Source: JAXLYE01 sp046351595 (GTDB lineage Bacteria; Myxococcota_A; Polyangia; Palsa-1104; JAEUJZ01). Taken from it: a DNA stretch of 64,000 bases. Both the position numbers and the translations under genes were made by a program. The number at the start of each line of letters is the position of its first letter. Positions within the stretch are counted from its first letter, which is position 1. The DNA lies in contig JAXLYE010000007.1 in assembly GCA_046351595.1 (NCBI GenBank), positions 558,001 to 622,000 on the forward strand. The letters run 5' to 3'. The notes below the pieces were generated by a model, which saw nothing but the letters and a program-made list of their open reading frames with translations, was not told the origin of the DNA and did not search any database. This document shows positions 7,437 to 16,253 of this stretch, piece after piece.

Positions 7437-9983
7437 ATGGAGGTCGTCGTGACGAGAGCGGAGCCAGGCGCGTCGGCGCTGCGGCGGGGTGCGTTCGAGC
7501 TGAGGCAGACGCAGCGAGGCCTTGAGCTGTTCTGGCAGGGCCGGTCGCTGCTCGGGCCGCTGCAGCTGACGTGGGAGCTGGGCGAGGCCGGCGGTCGCTC
7601 GCGCGTGATCTTTGCCGACCCGCACGCCCCGCTGCAGGCCATCGAGCCGGCGCCCGGCGACGGCGAGCCAGGTGCCGGGAGCGAGCCGGCGACCGTGAGC
7701 CGGCAGCTGCGCCTGGCCGCGCCGGAGCTCGTCGGCGTCGAGCTGCGGGCGCTGCTGCGGCTCAGCGAGCGCGGCCTGGAGATCGCTTTCACCGTCGAGA
7801 ACCACGGCACGGTCGCGCTGCGCCTGGGGGCGGCGCGCCTGGTCGCCCGGCCGCTGGATGACACGTGGCTGCGCGGCGTCGGTGCGCAGGTGGCGTGGCG
7901 GCTCTTCGGGCTCGGCTTCAGCTCGTTCAGCCCGTCGCACAGCCAGGACACGCGCGCCGTGCCCGAGCGGCCGCGCTTCCCCTCGGCCGCCACGTTCACG
8001 CTGCACACGCAGTCGCCCTACTACGGCCAGGACGGCGCGCTGTCGACGCCGTGGCTGGGCGCGTTCACGCGGCGCGAGGGCACGGATGCGGTGACCGCGG
8101 TGCTCGGCTTCCTCTCGGCCCAAAGCGGGCTGGGCGAGGTGGCGCTCCTGCGCGGGCAGCCACCGGTCATCGAGGCGCGGCTCGGTGTCGACGGCAAGCG
8201 CCTGCTGCCCGGCGAGCTGTGGAGCGGCGATCCGCTGCTCGTCACCGCGGCGGCGGACGGCACCGGCCTGCTCGCGGCGTGGGCCAAGGACGTCGGGGCG
8301 CGCATGCAGGCGCGGGCGCTCGTCGACGATCTGCCGACGGGGTGGTGCTCGTGGTACCGCTACTATGGCGGCGTCACCGAGCGCGACGTGCTCAAGAACC
8401 TCGAGGCGCTCGCCGCGCAGCGCGCGCGTCTGCCGGTGCGCTACGTGCAGCTCGACGACGGCTACCAGAAGAAGGTCGGCGACTGGCTGTCCCTGAACGG
8501 CAAGTTTCCCTCGGGCCTGGCGGGGCTGGCGGCGCGCATCCGCGCGGCCGGGTTCGTGCCCGGCATCTGGCTGGCGCCGTTCTTCGTGCAGCGCGGCGCG
8601 CGCCTGTTCCGCGAGCACCCGGAGTGGCTGCTGCGCGACGTCGACGGTGAGCTGCGCCCGACCGGCTACCACCCGTTCTGGGGCGTGCTCGACGGGCACG
8701 TCTACGCGCTGGACACGACGCACCCGGGGGCGCTGGCCTACCTGCGGCACGTCTTCACCGAGCTCTGCGCCGCGGGCTTCGACTACTTCAAGATCGACTT
8801 CCTGTTCGCAGGGCTGCGCCTGGGCCGGCGCTACGACGAGCGGCAGTCTCCGGTCGAGGCCTACCGCGCCGGCCTGCGCGCGATCCGCGAGGCGATCGAC
8901 AGCGCCCCGGCCTCCTCTGCCTCCTCGGTTACGCCGGGCGAGCCGGTGCGGCGCTACCTGCTCGGCTGCGGCGCGCCGCTCTTGCCGGCGGTGGGTCTGG
9001 TCGACGGCATGCGCATCTCGCCGGACGTGAAGGAGTCGTGGCGCGATCCCAAGATCGCCTGGCTGACCCGCGGCGCCACCCACCCCGCCGTCGAGCAGAT
9101 GCTGCCGGGCTGCATGACGCGGGCCTTCTTGCACGGCGCGCTGTGGGCCAACGATCCCGACTGCCTGCTGGTGCGCGAGGAGTCGAGCCAGCTGACGCTG
9201 CCCGAGGTGCAGACGCTGGTGTCGGTGCTCAGCCTGACCGGCGGGCTGCTGGTGCTGTCCGACGACATCGCTGCGCTGTCCGCCGAGCGGCGGGCGCTGG
9301 CCGAGCGGGTGCTGCCGCCGCTGGGCGAGCCGGCGCGCGCGCTCGACGCGCTGACCGAGGAGCGGCCCGAGCGCTTCGTGCGCCTGCACGCGCGGGCGGT
9401 CGGGACCGGGGAGGCCGGCGGGGCAGGGCAGGCCGGCGAGCGGCACGAGGTGCTGGCCGCGCTCATCAACTGGCACGACGGCCCCCTCGAGCGGCTGCTG
9501 GTGCCGTCGGAGCTGGGCGCAGAGCTGGGCGGCGTCCCGGGCTTCGATCGCCGCGGCAGCCTGCACGCCTTCGAGCTGTGGAGCGAGCGCTATGAGCGGC
9601 TCGCGCCGGGGCAGTCGATCCACTCGGTGCTCCCGCCGCACGGGACCGCGCTGTGGCTGCTTGTGCCGGCGCGGCTTTCGCCGCAGGTCGTGAGCATCAC
9701 GCACCACCTGGGGCAGACGACGACGCTGCTGCTCGACGAGGCGTGGGACGCCGAGCGGCGGACCCTTGCGGTGCGGATCCTGGCGCCGGCGACGCGGCAG
9801 GGGCGGGTGCTGGTGGCGGTGCCGACGGGGATGCGGGTGCGCGACGCCGAGGTGACGGGCGCCGCCGAGCTCGCGGGCCGGCACGAGGGCGGGACGCTCG
9901 TTTCGATCCACATGACGCTGCGGCCGCCGGGGCGGCGCGACGAGAGCCAGCGCGACGCGCTGCTGACGGTGCACTTCGAGTAG
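7437..9983 (+). CDS. Alpha-galactosidase, glycoside hydrolase family 36
   Basis: Hydrolyses alpha-linked galactose from oligosaccharides; 848 residues, somewhat longer than usual GH36 enzymes (~720). The N-terminal beta-supersandwich domain is followed by the TIM barrel with WCSWYRYYGGVTE, VQLDDGYQ, GFVPGIWLAPFFV, HPEWLLRDVDG and DYFKIDF. By family analogy the nucleophile is Asp454 (KIDF) and the acid/base is Asp530 (RISPDV). No signal peptide is visible, so it is likely cytoplasmic. Start ATG 7437 lies in GGCATGGAGG. The gene is divergent in role from the xylFGH locus but both serve plant-sugar use. It converges on the oxidoreductase at 9987 with only three bases between stop codons, and the stops lie in an 11-bp inverted repeat. 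Confidence 0.9.
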   Translation: MEVVVTRAEPGASALRRGAFELRQTQRGLELFWQGRSLLGPLQLTWELGEAGGRSRVIFADPHAPLQAIEPAPGDGEPGAGSEPATVSRQLRLAAPELVGVELRALLRLSERGLEIAFTVENHGTVALRLGAARLVARPLDDTWLRGVGAQVAWRLFGLGFSSFSPSHSQDTRAVPERPRFPSAATFTLHTQSPYYGQDGALSTPWLGAFTRREGTDAVTAVLGFLSAQSGLGEVALLRGQPPVIEARLGVDGKRLLPGELWSGDPLLVTAAADGTGLLAAWAKDVGARMQARALVDDLPTGWCSWYRYYGGVTERDVLKNLEALAAQRARLPVRYVQLDDGYQKKVGDWLSLNGKFPSGLAGLAARIRAAGFVPGIWLAPFFVQRGARLFREHPEWLLRDVDGELRPTGYHPFWGVLDGHVYALDTTHPGALAYLRHVFTELCAAGFDYFKIDFLFAGLRLGRRYDERQSPVEAYRAGLRAIREAIDSAPASSASSVTPGEPVRRYLLGCGAPLLPAVGLVDGMRISPDVKESWRDPKIAWLTRGATHPAVEQMLPGCMTRAFLHGALWANDPDCLLVREESSQLTLPEVQTLVSVLSLTGGLLVLSDDIAALSAERRALAERVLPPLGEPARALDALTEERPERFVRLHARAVGTGEAGGAGQAGERHEVLAALINWHDGPLERLLVPSELGAELGGVPGFDRRGSLHAFELWSERYERLAPGQSIHSVLPPHGTALWLLVPARLSPQVVSITHHLGQTTTLLLDEAWDAERRTLAVRILAPATRQGRVLVAVPTGMRVRDAEVTGAAELAGRHEGGTLVSIHMTLRPPGRRDESQRDALLTVHFE

Positions 9984-9997
9984 CGGCTACTCGAAGT
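9973..9997. terminator. Shared hairpin over two convergent stop codons
   Basis: ACTTCGAGTAG (9973-9983), spacer CGG, CTACTCGAAGT (9987-9997): perfect 11-bp arms. Each arm encodes the last residues and stop of one of the two convergent genes (both end Phe-Glu-stop). No T tract follows on either side, so intrinsic termination is uncertain, but the transcript of either gene would end in this hairpin. Confidence 0.5.
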
Positions 9998-10730
9998 ACG
10001 CCTCGGTGCGGATCTGGCGCTTGCGCTCGACGCCGCGGCTGGTGAGCTGGGCCTTGACGTCGCGGATCATGTAGCCGTTGCCGCACAGGTAGAAGGTCGG
10101 CGCCCTGAGGCCGGGCAGCAGCTCGACGACGGGCCCGGTGACGTAGCCCGGGTTCTTCGACCAGCCGCTGCGCGGCTGCGACAGGTAGATCTGGAACGCG
10201 AAGCGCGGGTTGCGATCGGCCAGCGCCACAAGCTCGTTCTGCCAGAAGACGTCGTCCTGGTTGCGCAGGCCCCAGAACAGGAAGACGCGGCCGCTCTCGG
10301 AGCGGGCGAGCGCTTCTTCGATCATCGGCAGCATCGGCGCGATGCCGGTGCCGGTGGCGACATAGACGACGTCGCCGGTGTGCGCGAGCTCGTTGACGAA
10401 GAAGCCCATGGGCCCGGTGAACGGCAGCTCGTCGCCGATGCGCAGCGCCTTGAAGAACTCGGAGCCGATGCCGCCGTCGATGAGGCGCAGGATCAGCGTG
10501 AGCTCGCCGCGGCGCTCGGGCGGCGAGGCGATCGAGTAGCTGCGCAGGATCGGGTTGTCCTCGGCGTCGGTGCCGACGCGCACCGAGATGAACTGGCCGG
10601 GCCGGAAGCGGAGCTCGGGGTCGCCGTGGGCCAGCACGTACTCGACGGTGTGAAAGGCCAGCTCGCGGCGGGCGACGAGGCGCGCCGTGCGGGGGCCCGA
10701 AGAAGATTGGCCTTTGGGTGTGCTCTCCAC
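9987..10730 (-). CDS. Ferredoxin/flavodoxin-NADP reductase family oxidoreductase
   Basis: FAD- and NAD(P)-binding reductase of 247 residues. The FAD-binding barrel has RSYSIAS (residues ~64-70) and the flavin-contact GSEFFKAL region; the nucleotide half has VATGTGIAPMLPMIEEAL, VFLFWGLRNQDD and the C-terminal CGNGYMI, which corresponds to the CGP/CGN motif near the nicotinamide. The protein ends with an aromatic residue two before the end (TEAYFE), as in bacterial Fpr enzymes. It would pass electrons between NADPH and ferredoxin or flavodoxin. No ferredoxin gene is near. It could in principle feed the ferredoxin-dependent bilin reductase at 58.5 kb, but that is only a guess. Confidence 0.88.
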   Translation of the reverse strand: MESTPKGQSSSGPRTARLVARRELAFHTVEYVLAHGDPELRFRPGQFISVRVGTDAEDNPILRSYSIASPPERRGELTLILRLIDGGIGSEFFKALRIGDELPFTGPMGFFVNELAHTGDVVYVATGTGIAPMLPMIEEALARSESGRVFLFWGLRNQDDVFWQNELVALADRNPRFAFQIYLSQPRSGWSKNPGYVTGPVVELLPGLRAPTFYLCGNGYMIRDVKAQLTSRGVERKRQIRTEAYFE

Positions 10731-10780
10731 GCGCGAAAGATAACAGCCGAGCGCGAGGCGAACAGGCCTTTCCGGTGCGG

Positions 10781-11701
10781 CTACGGCTTGTTTGCAGGGC
10801 CGCGTCCTGGCCCCTGGCCTGGCGTCTGGCCTGGCTTAATCGTCAGCGGGTTGCGCGGGTTCCGCATCTCGACGATGTCCTCGAGGCGGGCGCTGACCGA
10901 GGCGAGGATGTTGGGGTGGGTGAGGATGTAGAAGCGGCGCTCGCGGATCGCGGCGAAGGTCATCGCGGCGACGTCCGCGGCCGTGATCTTCCCGGACTCG
11001 ACGGCGCGGTGGATCGCCTCCTGCGCCAGCCGCTGCGACGACGTCGCCGGCTCGGGGTTCGTGAGCTCGGGCGGCCGGTTGCGGTGCGAGTGCGCGATGC
11101 CCGTCGGCACGAACGCCGGGCACAGCACGGACACGCCGATGCGCGGCTCGGTCAGCTGCAGATCCTGGTACAGCGTCTCGCTGAGCGTGACGACCGCGTG
11201 CTTCGAGACGTTGTAGACGCCCATGTTCGGCGGCGACAGCAGGCCCGCCACCGACGCGGTGTTGACGATGTGGCCGTGGTAGCCGGGGTCGCGGCGCGCC
11301 GCCTCGAGCATGCGCGGCGTGAAGCTGCGGATGCCGTGGATGACGCCCCACAGGTTGACGCCGAGGACCCACTCCCAGTCGGCGAGGCTGTTCTCCCAGA
11401 GCAGGCCGCCGGCGCCGACGCCGGCGTTGTTGAAGACCAGGTGCACGGTGCCGAAGCGCTCGAAGGCGAGATCGGCCAGCGCCGCCACCTGATCCGCCTT
11501 CGCGACGTCGGCGCGGCGGGCCACGACCTCGGCGCCCTGCGCGGCCAGCTCCTGCGCGAGCGCGGCCAGCGGCTCCTCCTGCACGTCCGTCAGCACCAGC
11601 CTCAGCCCCTCACGCGCGCCGAGGCGGGCGAACTCGCGCCCGAACCCGCTCGCTGCTCCGGTGATGACCGCGACGTTGCCGCTGGTTATGTGCTCGTGCA
11701 T
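10781..11701 (-). CDS. Short-chain dehydrogenase/reductase
   Basis: Classical NAD(P)-dependent SDR, 306 residues. The Rossmann motif is TGAASGFG (residues ~15-22), followed by NNAGVGAGG, the catalytic Ser-Tyr-Lys set within NTASVAG and VYNVSKHAV, and a PAFVPTGI segment after the active site. The start is the ATG at 11701 with GGAGG eight bases before it; the frame is open further upstream but without a better start. The C-terminal tail (PGQTPGQGPGRGPANK) is low complexity and not part of the fold. Substrate cannot be told; the Phe-Gly rather than Ile-Gly in the glycine motif and the acceptor-loop acidic residue (LTDVQEE) suggest NAD(H) preference. Divergent from the lipoprotein at 11853. Confidence 0.88.
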   Translation of the reverse strand: MHEHITSGNVAVITGAASGFGREFARLGAREGLRLVLTDVQEEPLAALAQELAAQGAEVVARRADVAKADQVAALADLAFERFGTVHLVFNNAGVGAGGLLWENSLADWEWVLGVNLWGVIHGIRSFTPRMLEAARRDPGYHGHIVNTASVAGLLSPPNMGVYNVSKHAVVTLSETLYQDLQLTEPRIGVSVLCPAFVPTGIAHSHRNRPPELTNPEPATSSQRLAQEAIHRAVESGKITAADVAAMTFAAIRERRFYILTHPNILASVSARLEDIVEMRNPRNPLTIKPGQTPGQGPGRGPANKP

Positions 11702-11852
11702 GGCGCCTCCGTTGTCCTGATTGTGTCGCCGTTGTGTCGGCCGCTGCGTCGGCCGCTGTCGACCGGGCCGTGTCGGAACAGGAGCGTCTACGTTACTATG
11801 CCGCCCGCCGAGGCCGATAGACGCCCGGAAATGCGGATGGTAAGGTAGCGGC

Positions 11853-12632
11853 ATGCAAAAATCTCGTCGAGACCTCGGCTCCGCGCTGGCGCTGGGCGTG
11901 GTCTTCTCGCTGTCGCTTCTGGCGCCGGGCTGCAACAAGAAGGAGCGCGCAGTGGCGCCGGGACCGCCGGGCCTGCCGGCGCTCAGCCAGAACGGGCAGG
12001 CCGGGGCCGCGGTCCACCGGCCCGAGGGCATGCCCTCCGATCACCCGCCGGTGCTGCGCGGGCGGACGTCACCTTCCGAGGGCGAGCCCACCGGCGAGGC
12101 CGCGGCGGCACCGGCGGCGGGCACGAGCTTCCTGCGCGGCACGCTCAAGCTCGGCGACAACGTGCGCGACAAGGTGCAGGCCGGCGCCACGCTGTTCCTG
12201 GCGGCGCGGGCGTTCGCGCCGGGCGGCGGGCCGGGGCAGGTGCTGGCGGTCAAGCGCCTCACCGCCGGCAGCTGGCCCATGACCTTCGAGCTCACGGGCT
12301 CGGACGTGATGATCGCGGGCACGTCGCTTTCGGGCAAGGTCGTGCTCACCGCCCGCATCGATCAGGACGGCGAGGCCATGACCAAGCAGCCCGGCGACGT
12401 CGAGGGGCAGCTCGGGCCGATCGACGTGCCCAACTCGTCGGTCGAGCTGACCCTGGACACCGTGCGCACGCAGGCCGCGGGCGCGCCGGGCGGCGGGATG
12501 GGCGGTGGCGGCCCGATGGGCGGGGGCGGCGGAATGCCTCCCGGGCACCCGCCGACCGGCATGCCGGCCGGGCACCCGCCGATGGGCGGTGGCTCCGGCG
12601 CGGCGCCGGGCATGCCGCCCGGTCACCCGTAG
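11853..12632 (+). CDS. Lipoprotein with CcmI/CycH C-terminal-type domain
   Basis: A secreted lipoprotein of 259 residues: signal peptide ending in LLAPGC, followed by a Pro/Ala-rich linker. Residues ~95-200 match the Ig-like C-terminal domain of cytochrome c biogenesis factor CcmI/CycH (family knowledge): GTLKLGDNVRDKVQAGATLF, AARAFAPGGGPGQVLAVKRL, MTFELTGSDVMIAGTSL and the QPGDVEGQLGPIDV block. The TPR part of CcmI is absent. The C-terminus is a Gly/Met/Pro/His-rich tail with three PxGHPP-type repeats, which could bind a metal. The domain alone does not prove a cytochrome c role, and no other ccm gene is in view. Confidence 0.72.
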   Translation: MQKSRRDLGSALALGVVFSLSLLAPGCNKKERAVAPGPPGLPALSQNGQAGAAVHRPEGMPSDHPPVLRGRTSPSEGEPTGEAAAAPAAGTSFLRGTLKLGDNVRDKVQAGATLFLAARAFAPGGGPGQVLAVKRLTAGSWPMTFELTGSDVMIAGTSLSGKVVLTARIDQDGEAMTKQPGDVEGQLGPIDVPNSSVELTLDTVRTQAAGAPGGGMGGGGPMGGGGGMPPGHPPTGMPAGHPPMGGGSGAAPGMPPGHP

Positions 12633-12732
12633 ACCCGGAACGTCCTGAACAGACCCCGAACTTCGTCGGGCGCAGCCACCTTGCAAGGCGCTTGGCGGTT
12701 GCACTAGCCTAGACTTTGCCGTCGGAGCCAGC

Positions 12733-13131
12733 ATGGCCAAGAGCATTGAAGACATCCGTGCGTACCTGACCAAGATGGACCTTGCGTCCGAGGAGCCGCG
12801 CGAGGGCACCTGGGTGCTCAGCGGCCTTGATGGGGTCGACAAGATCGTCCTGACCCTCGCCGGTCCGGTGCTGGTGTTCCGGGTCAAGGTCATGGAGCTG
12901 CCGCGCCATCACCGCGAAGAGCTGTTCCGGACGCTGCTCGAGCTGAACGCCACCGAGATGTTCCACGGAGCCTACGGTCTCGACGGAGACGCGGTGGTCA
13001 TCTCGGACACGCTGCAGGTCGAGAACCTGGATTACAACGAGTTCGCGGCTACCATCGACGACATCACGCTGGCGGTGGCGTCCCACCACAGCCGCCTGGC
13101 CCGCTTCCAGGACCGGACGGCCGCGCGCTAG
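12733..13131 (+). CDS. YbjN-like protein upstream of pspA
   Basis: Small soluble protein of 132 residues with the alternating pattern of the YbjN/CesT-Tir chaperone-like fold: an N-terminal helix (IEDIRAYLTKMDL), paired strands (GTWVLSGLDGVDKIVLTLAGP, VLVFRVKVMEL), a helix with ELFRTLLELNATEMFHGAYG, and a C-terminal helix (FAATIDDITLAVASHHSRL). ATG at 12733 follows a GGAGCC site. It is 62 bp ahead of pspA, and the two are likely co-transcribed. Similar small proteins are seen beside pspA homologues in several bacteria; a role as a partner or regulator of PspA is inferred from position only. Confidence 0.7.
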   Translation: MAKSIEDIRAYLTKMDLASEEPREGTWVLSGLDGVDKIVLTLAGPVLVFRVKVMELPRHHREELFRTLLELNATEMFHGAYGLDGDAVVISDTLQVENLDYNEFAATIDDITLAVASHHSRLARFQDRTAAR

Positions 13132-13193
13132 GCGCCAGCAGATTTTTCGAAACCGGAGCCCCAGGCCAGGACATCAGAGAGCAAGGACACCAA

Positions 13194-14000
<807 letters not shown>

Positions 14001-14036
14001 GGACCGCACCGCGCGCCAGGCGATCGCGGCCAGGTT

Positions 14037-14087
14037 CCTCTCTCGCTGCCGCTTGCGAGAGGGGCCGGCGCTTCCTGCTGCCGGCCC
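14037..14087. terminator. Two tandem hairpins between convergent genes
   Basis: CTCTCGC (14040-14046) pairs with GCGAGAG (14055-14061), and GGGCCGGC (14062-14069) pairs with GCCGGCCC (14080-14087). Both lie between the stops of pspA and the biotinyl-domain gene and could serve either. There is no T tract, so they may act by slowing polymerase or blocking 3' decay. Confidence 0.35.
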
Positions 14088-14093
14088 GCCGCC

Positions 14094-14327
14094 TCACCTG
14101 CGGATGAGGACGAGCACCTGCCCCTCGGTGACCGGCTGCCCTTCCTTCACGTGGATCTCGTGGATCGTGCCGGTGTTGTCGGCCTCGACGGGCATCTCCA
14201 TCTTCATCGACTCCATGATGATGACGGTGTCGCCCTCGGAGACCGCGGCTCCGATCTCGGTGGTGATCTTCCAGATGGTGCCGGTGATCGGCGCGACGAT
14301 CTTGTGGTGCTGGTGGTGGTGGCTCAT
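14094..14327 (-). CDS. Stand-alone biotinyl/lipoyl carrier domain
   Basis: A 77-residue carrier domain. After a His-rich start (MSHHHQHHK) it is a complete biotinyl-lipoyl fold: VAPITGTIWKI, then the modification site IIMESMKMEM with biotin acceptor Lys42, then GTIHEIHVKEGQPVTEGQVLVLI. The ESMKME context favours biotin over lipoate. It should carry CO2 for a biotin-dependent acyl-CoA carboxylase, but no carboxylase or transferase subunit is nearby. The ATG at 14327 is preceded by GGAGAG. The five His in the first eight residues are a natural metal-binding tag of unknown meaning. Confidence 0.85.
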   Translation of the reverse strand: MSHHHQHHKIVAPITGTIWKITTEIGAAVSEGDTVIIMESMKMEMPVEADNTGTIHEIHVKEGQPVTEGQVLVLIRR

Positions 14328-14455
14328 GGCTCTCCGAAGATTCTACGGGTAAAAGGCCCGCCCCGGCTGCCGCGCCTGCGCGATCCGCCTGCGCGATTTG
14401 ATCGAGCAGGCGACCGTCGGGCCGGGCCTGTCTGGGCCGTGCGCTTGGCGCGCGA

Positions 14456-15961
14456 TTACTTCAGCGGCACGTCGACCACATCGCCCAGGCGCGCCGGCAC
14501 CGCCTTGAACTTGAGCGCCGCCGAGATGCCGTCGACGAAGCGGTAGTTGCCCTTGGCGTCCTTGGCGAACACGCAGCGCTTCATCGGGTCGTCGTTGGGC
14601 ACCTTGGTGTCGCCGTTCTTGATGATGGTGCCGTCGCCGTCCTTGCAGGTGTCGACGAGCGCCGGCATCTTGCTCGGGTCCGAGGCCCAGAACGTCTCGA
14701 GCCCGTCGCCGTCGACGTCCATGTCCGGCAGGTAGTGCATGTCGGCGTCGGTCTTGAGCCGCAGCACCTGCGCCAGCGCGCCGTTGGCCCAGACCGCGTC
14801 GAACAGCGACTGCGGCGGCGTCAGGAAGCCCTTGACCATGATCTTGTCCAGGCGCGCCAGGCTCGTCGCCTGCAGCACGCCGCCGAGCAGCGCGCTGTCC
14901 AGGTACGTCAGCATGCCCATGTTGCGGAAGGTGCCCTCGACGCGCGCCGCCGACAGCTCGAGCTCGAGGTTGGCACCTGCGATCGGCACCGCGACCTTGA
15001 ACACCGACGGGCCGGCCTGAAGCTTGTTGGCCTTGACGCTGCCGTTCTTGAACGACAGCAGCGGCTGGTTCTTGGCGTCGAGCGCGACCTTCTGGATGTC
15101 GAGCTTGACGTTGGCGTCGGCGAACGGGTCGCACTCTGGCGCGTTGTCGGGGAGGCCGTCGCAGTTGTAGTCGATGCCGTCGCAGCGCTCCTTGCCGGCG
15201 GCGACGCTCATGCCGCCCATTTTTGCCGGGTGGCGCAGCTTCGACAGCATCTCCATGCCGGTGTCGGTCGGGATCATCGGCGACTGGCCCATCGGCCGAT
15301 CGTCGCAGTCGCCGTCGGCGACGCTGACGCCGTCGCCGTCCTGGTCCATCATCGCCGCGGCGTCGGTCGCCGGCTTCTTCTTCGTCATGTTGTCGGCGAA
15401 GCCGTCGCAGTCGTCGTCCATGCGGTTGGTCAGGTCCTCGGCCGCGCCGGGCTTGACCTTGCCGTCGGTGTCGTTGCAGTCGCCCTTGTCCGCCTCCCAG
15501 GTCGTGTCCTTGCCGTCCTTGTCGCGGTCCTTGTTGAACGAGCCCAGGTACAGCGCGAACTTGGTGCACGCCGAGTCGCCGGCCGTCGGGCCGAAGAACT
15601 CCATCGGGATGACGACGTTGTGCGTCTCGGTGAACACGGACTCGAGCTCGCCGTTGGCGAGGCCGGCGATCGCGCCCAGCTTGTTGTCGACGCTGCCGTC
15701 GCGATCCAGGTCGAAGCCCTGCGTCGCGTTGGCCACCTCGAGCGACGAGATGACGAGCGAGCGCTGGCCCTTCTTGAAGTCGACGTCGGCGCCCGTGCAC
15801 TCGGGCAGCGGCGCGAACGGGTTGGTCTTGGGCATGACGTCCGGCGGCATCATCATCATCATCGGCATCTCACCGTCGCCGCAGGCGCTGATCCCGAGCA
15901 GCAGCGGGATGCCCAGCATCAGACGGTTCATGGAGCGAGAGGGCTTGCGATCACGCGACAT
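14456..15961 (-). CDS. MopE-like lipoprotein with metal-binding repeat motifs
   Basis: Exported lipoprotein of 501 residues. The signal peptide ends at LLGISAC. It is Met-rich just after the cleavage site (five Met in a row). The first half carries the MopE-type putative metal-binding motif: GDCNDTDGKVKPGAAED then DDDCDGFADN, and further GDGVSVADGDCDDRP and ERCDGIDYNCDGLPDN. These Asp-rich units resemble calcium loops and are common in Myxococcota. The second half (residues ~300-500) is not recognised. Start ATG 15961 has GGAGG eight bases ahead; an upstream in-frame start at 16036 reaches into the tandem repeat and is less likely. Role unknown; surface metal binding is inferred. Confidence 0.82.
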   Translation of the reverse strand: MSRDRKPSRSMNRLMLGIPLLLGISACGDGEMPMMMMMPPDVMPKTNPFAPLPECTGADVDFKKGQRSLVISSLEVANATQGFDLDRDGSVDNKLGAIAGLANGELESVFTETHNVVIPMEFFGPTAGDSACTKFALYLGSFNKDRDKDGKDTTWEADKGDCNDTDGKVKPGAAEDLTNRMDDDCDGFADNMTKKKPATDAAAMMDQDGDGVSVADGDCDDRPMGQSPMIPTDTGMEMLSKLRHPAKMGGMSVAAGKERCDGIDYNCDGLPDNAPECDPFADANVKLDIQKVALDAKNQPLLSFKNGSVKANKLQAGPSVFKVAVPIAGANLELELSAARVEGTFRNMGMLTYLDSALLGGVLQATSLARLDKIMVKGFLTPPQSLFDAVWANGALAQVLRLKTDADMHYLPDMDVDGDGLETFWASDPSKMPALVDTCKDGDGTIIKNGDTKVPNDDPMKRCVFAKDAKGNYRFVDGISAALKFKAVPARLGDVVDVPLK

Positions 15962-16017
15962 CGTCGAGGCCTCCTTGTAGGAGCGCGCATCGTTACAGCC
16001 GCCGGAAAAGTCCGTCA

Positions 16018-16168
16018 AGCCCGTCGGGCCCGTCACGACCCGTCGGGCCCCGTCGGGCCCGTCACGACCCGTCGGGCCCCGTCGGGCCCGTCACGACCCG
16101 TCGGGCCCCGTCGGGCCCGGCCCGACCCGTCGGGCCCGTCATGACCCGTCGGGCCCCGTCGGGCCCGA
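16018..16168. repeat. 29-bp GC tandem repeat, about five units
   Basis: The unit is GTCACGACCCGTCGGGC followed by CCCGTCGGGCCC, 29 bases. Clean copies start at 16032, 16061 and 16090; a diverged copy covers ~16119-16138 and a last copy with GTCATGACC begins near 16138. Each unit contains GTCGGGCCC palindromic cores, so single strands would fold strongly. It sits directly upstream of the MopE-like gene and between divergent genes. Confidence 0.85.
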
Positions 16169-16253
16169 CGATGCGGCGCTGCTACGGCGGCCCCTGCGGT
16201 CGTGCGCCTCAGCGACGGTTGTCAGCACGCGCGGCCGCGGCTACGGTAGCGGG

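Noticed and set aside
16018..16168. CRISPR array
   Set aside because: The 29-bp units are contiguous with no spacers and no cas genes exist nearby.
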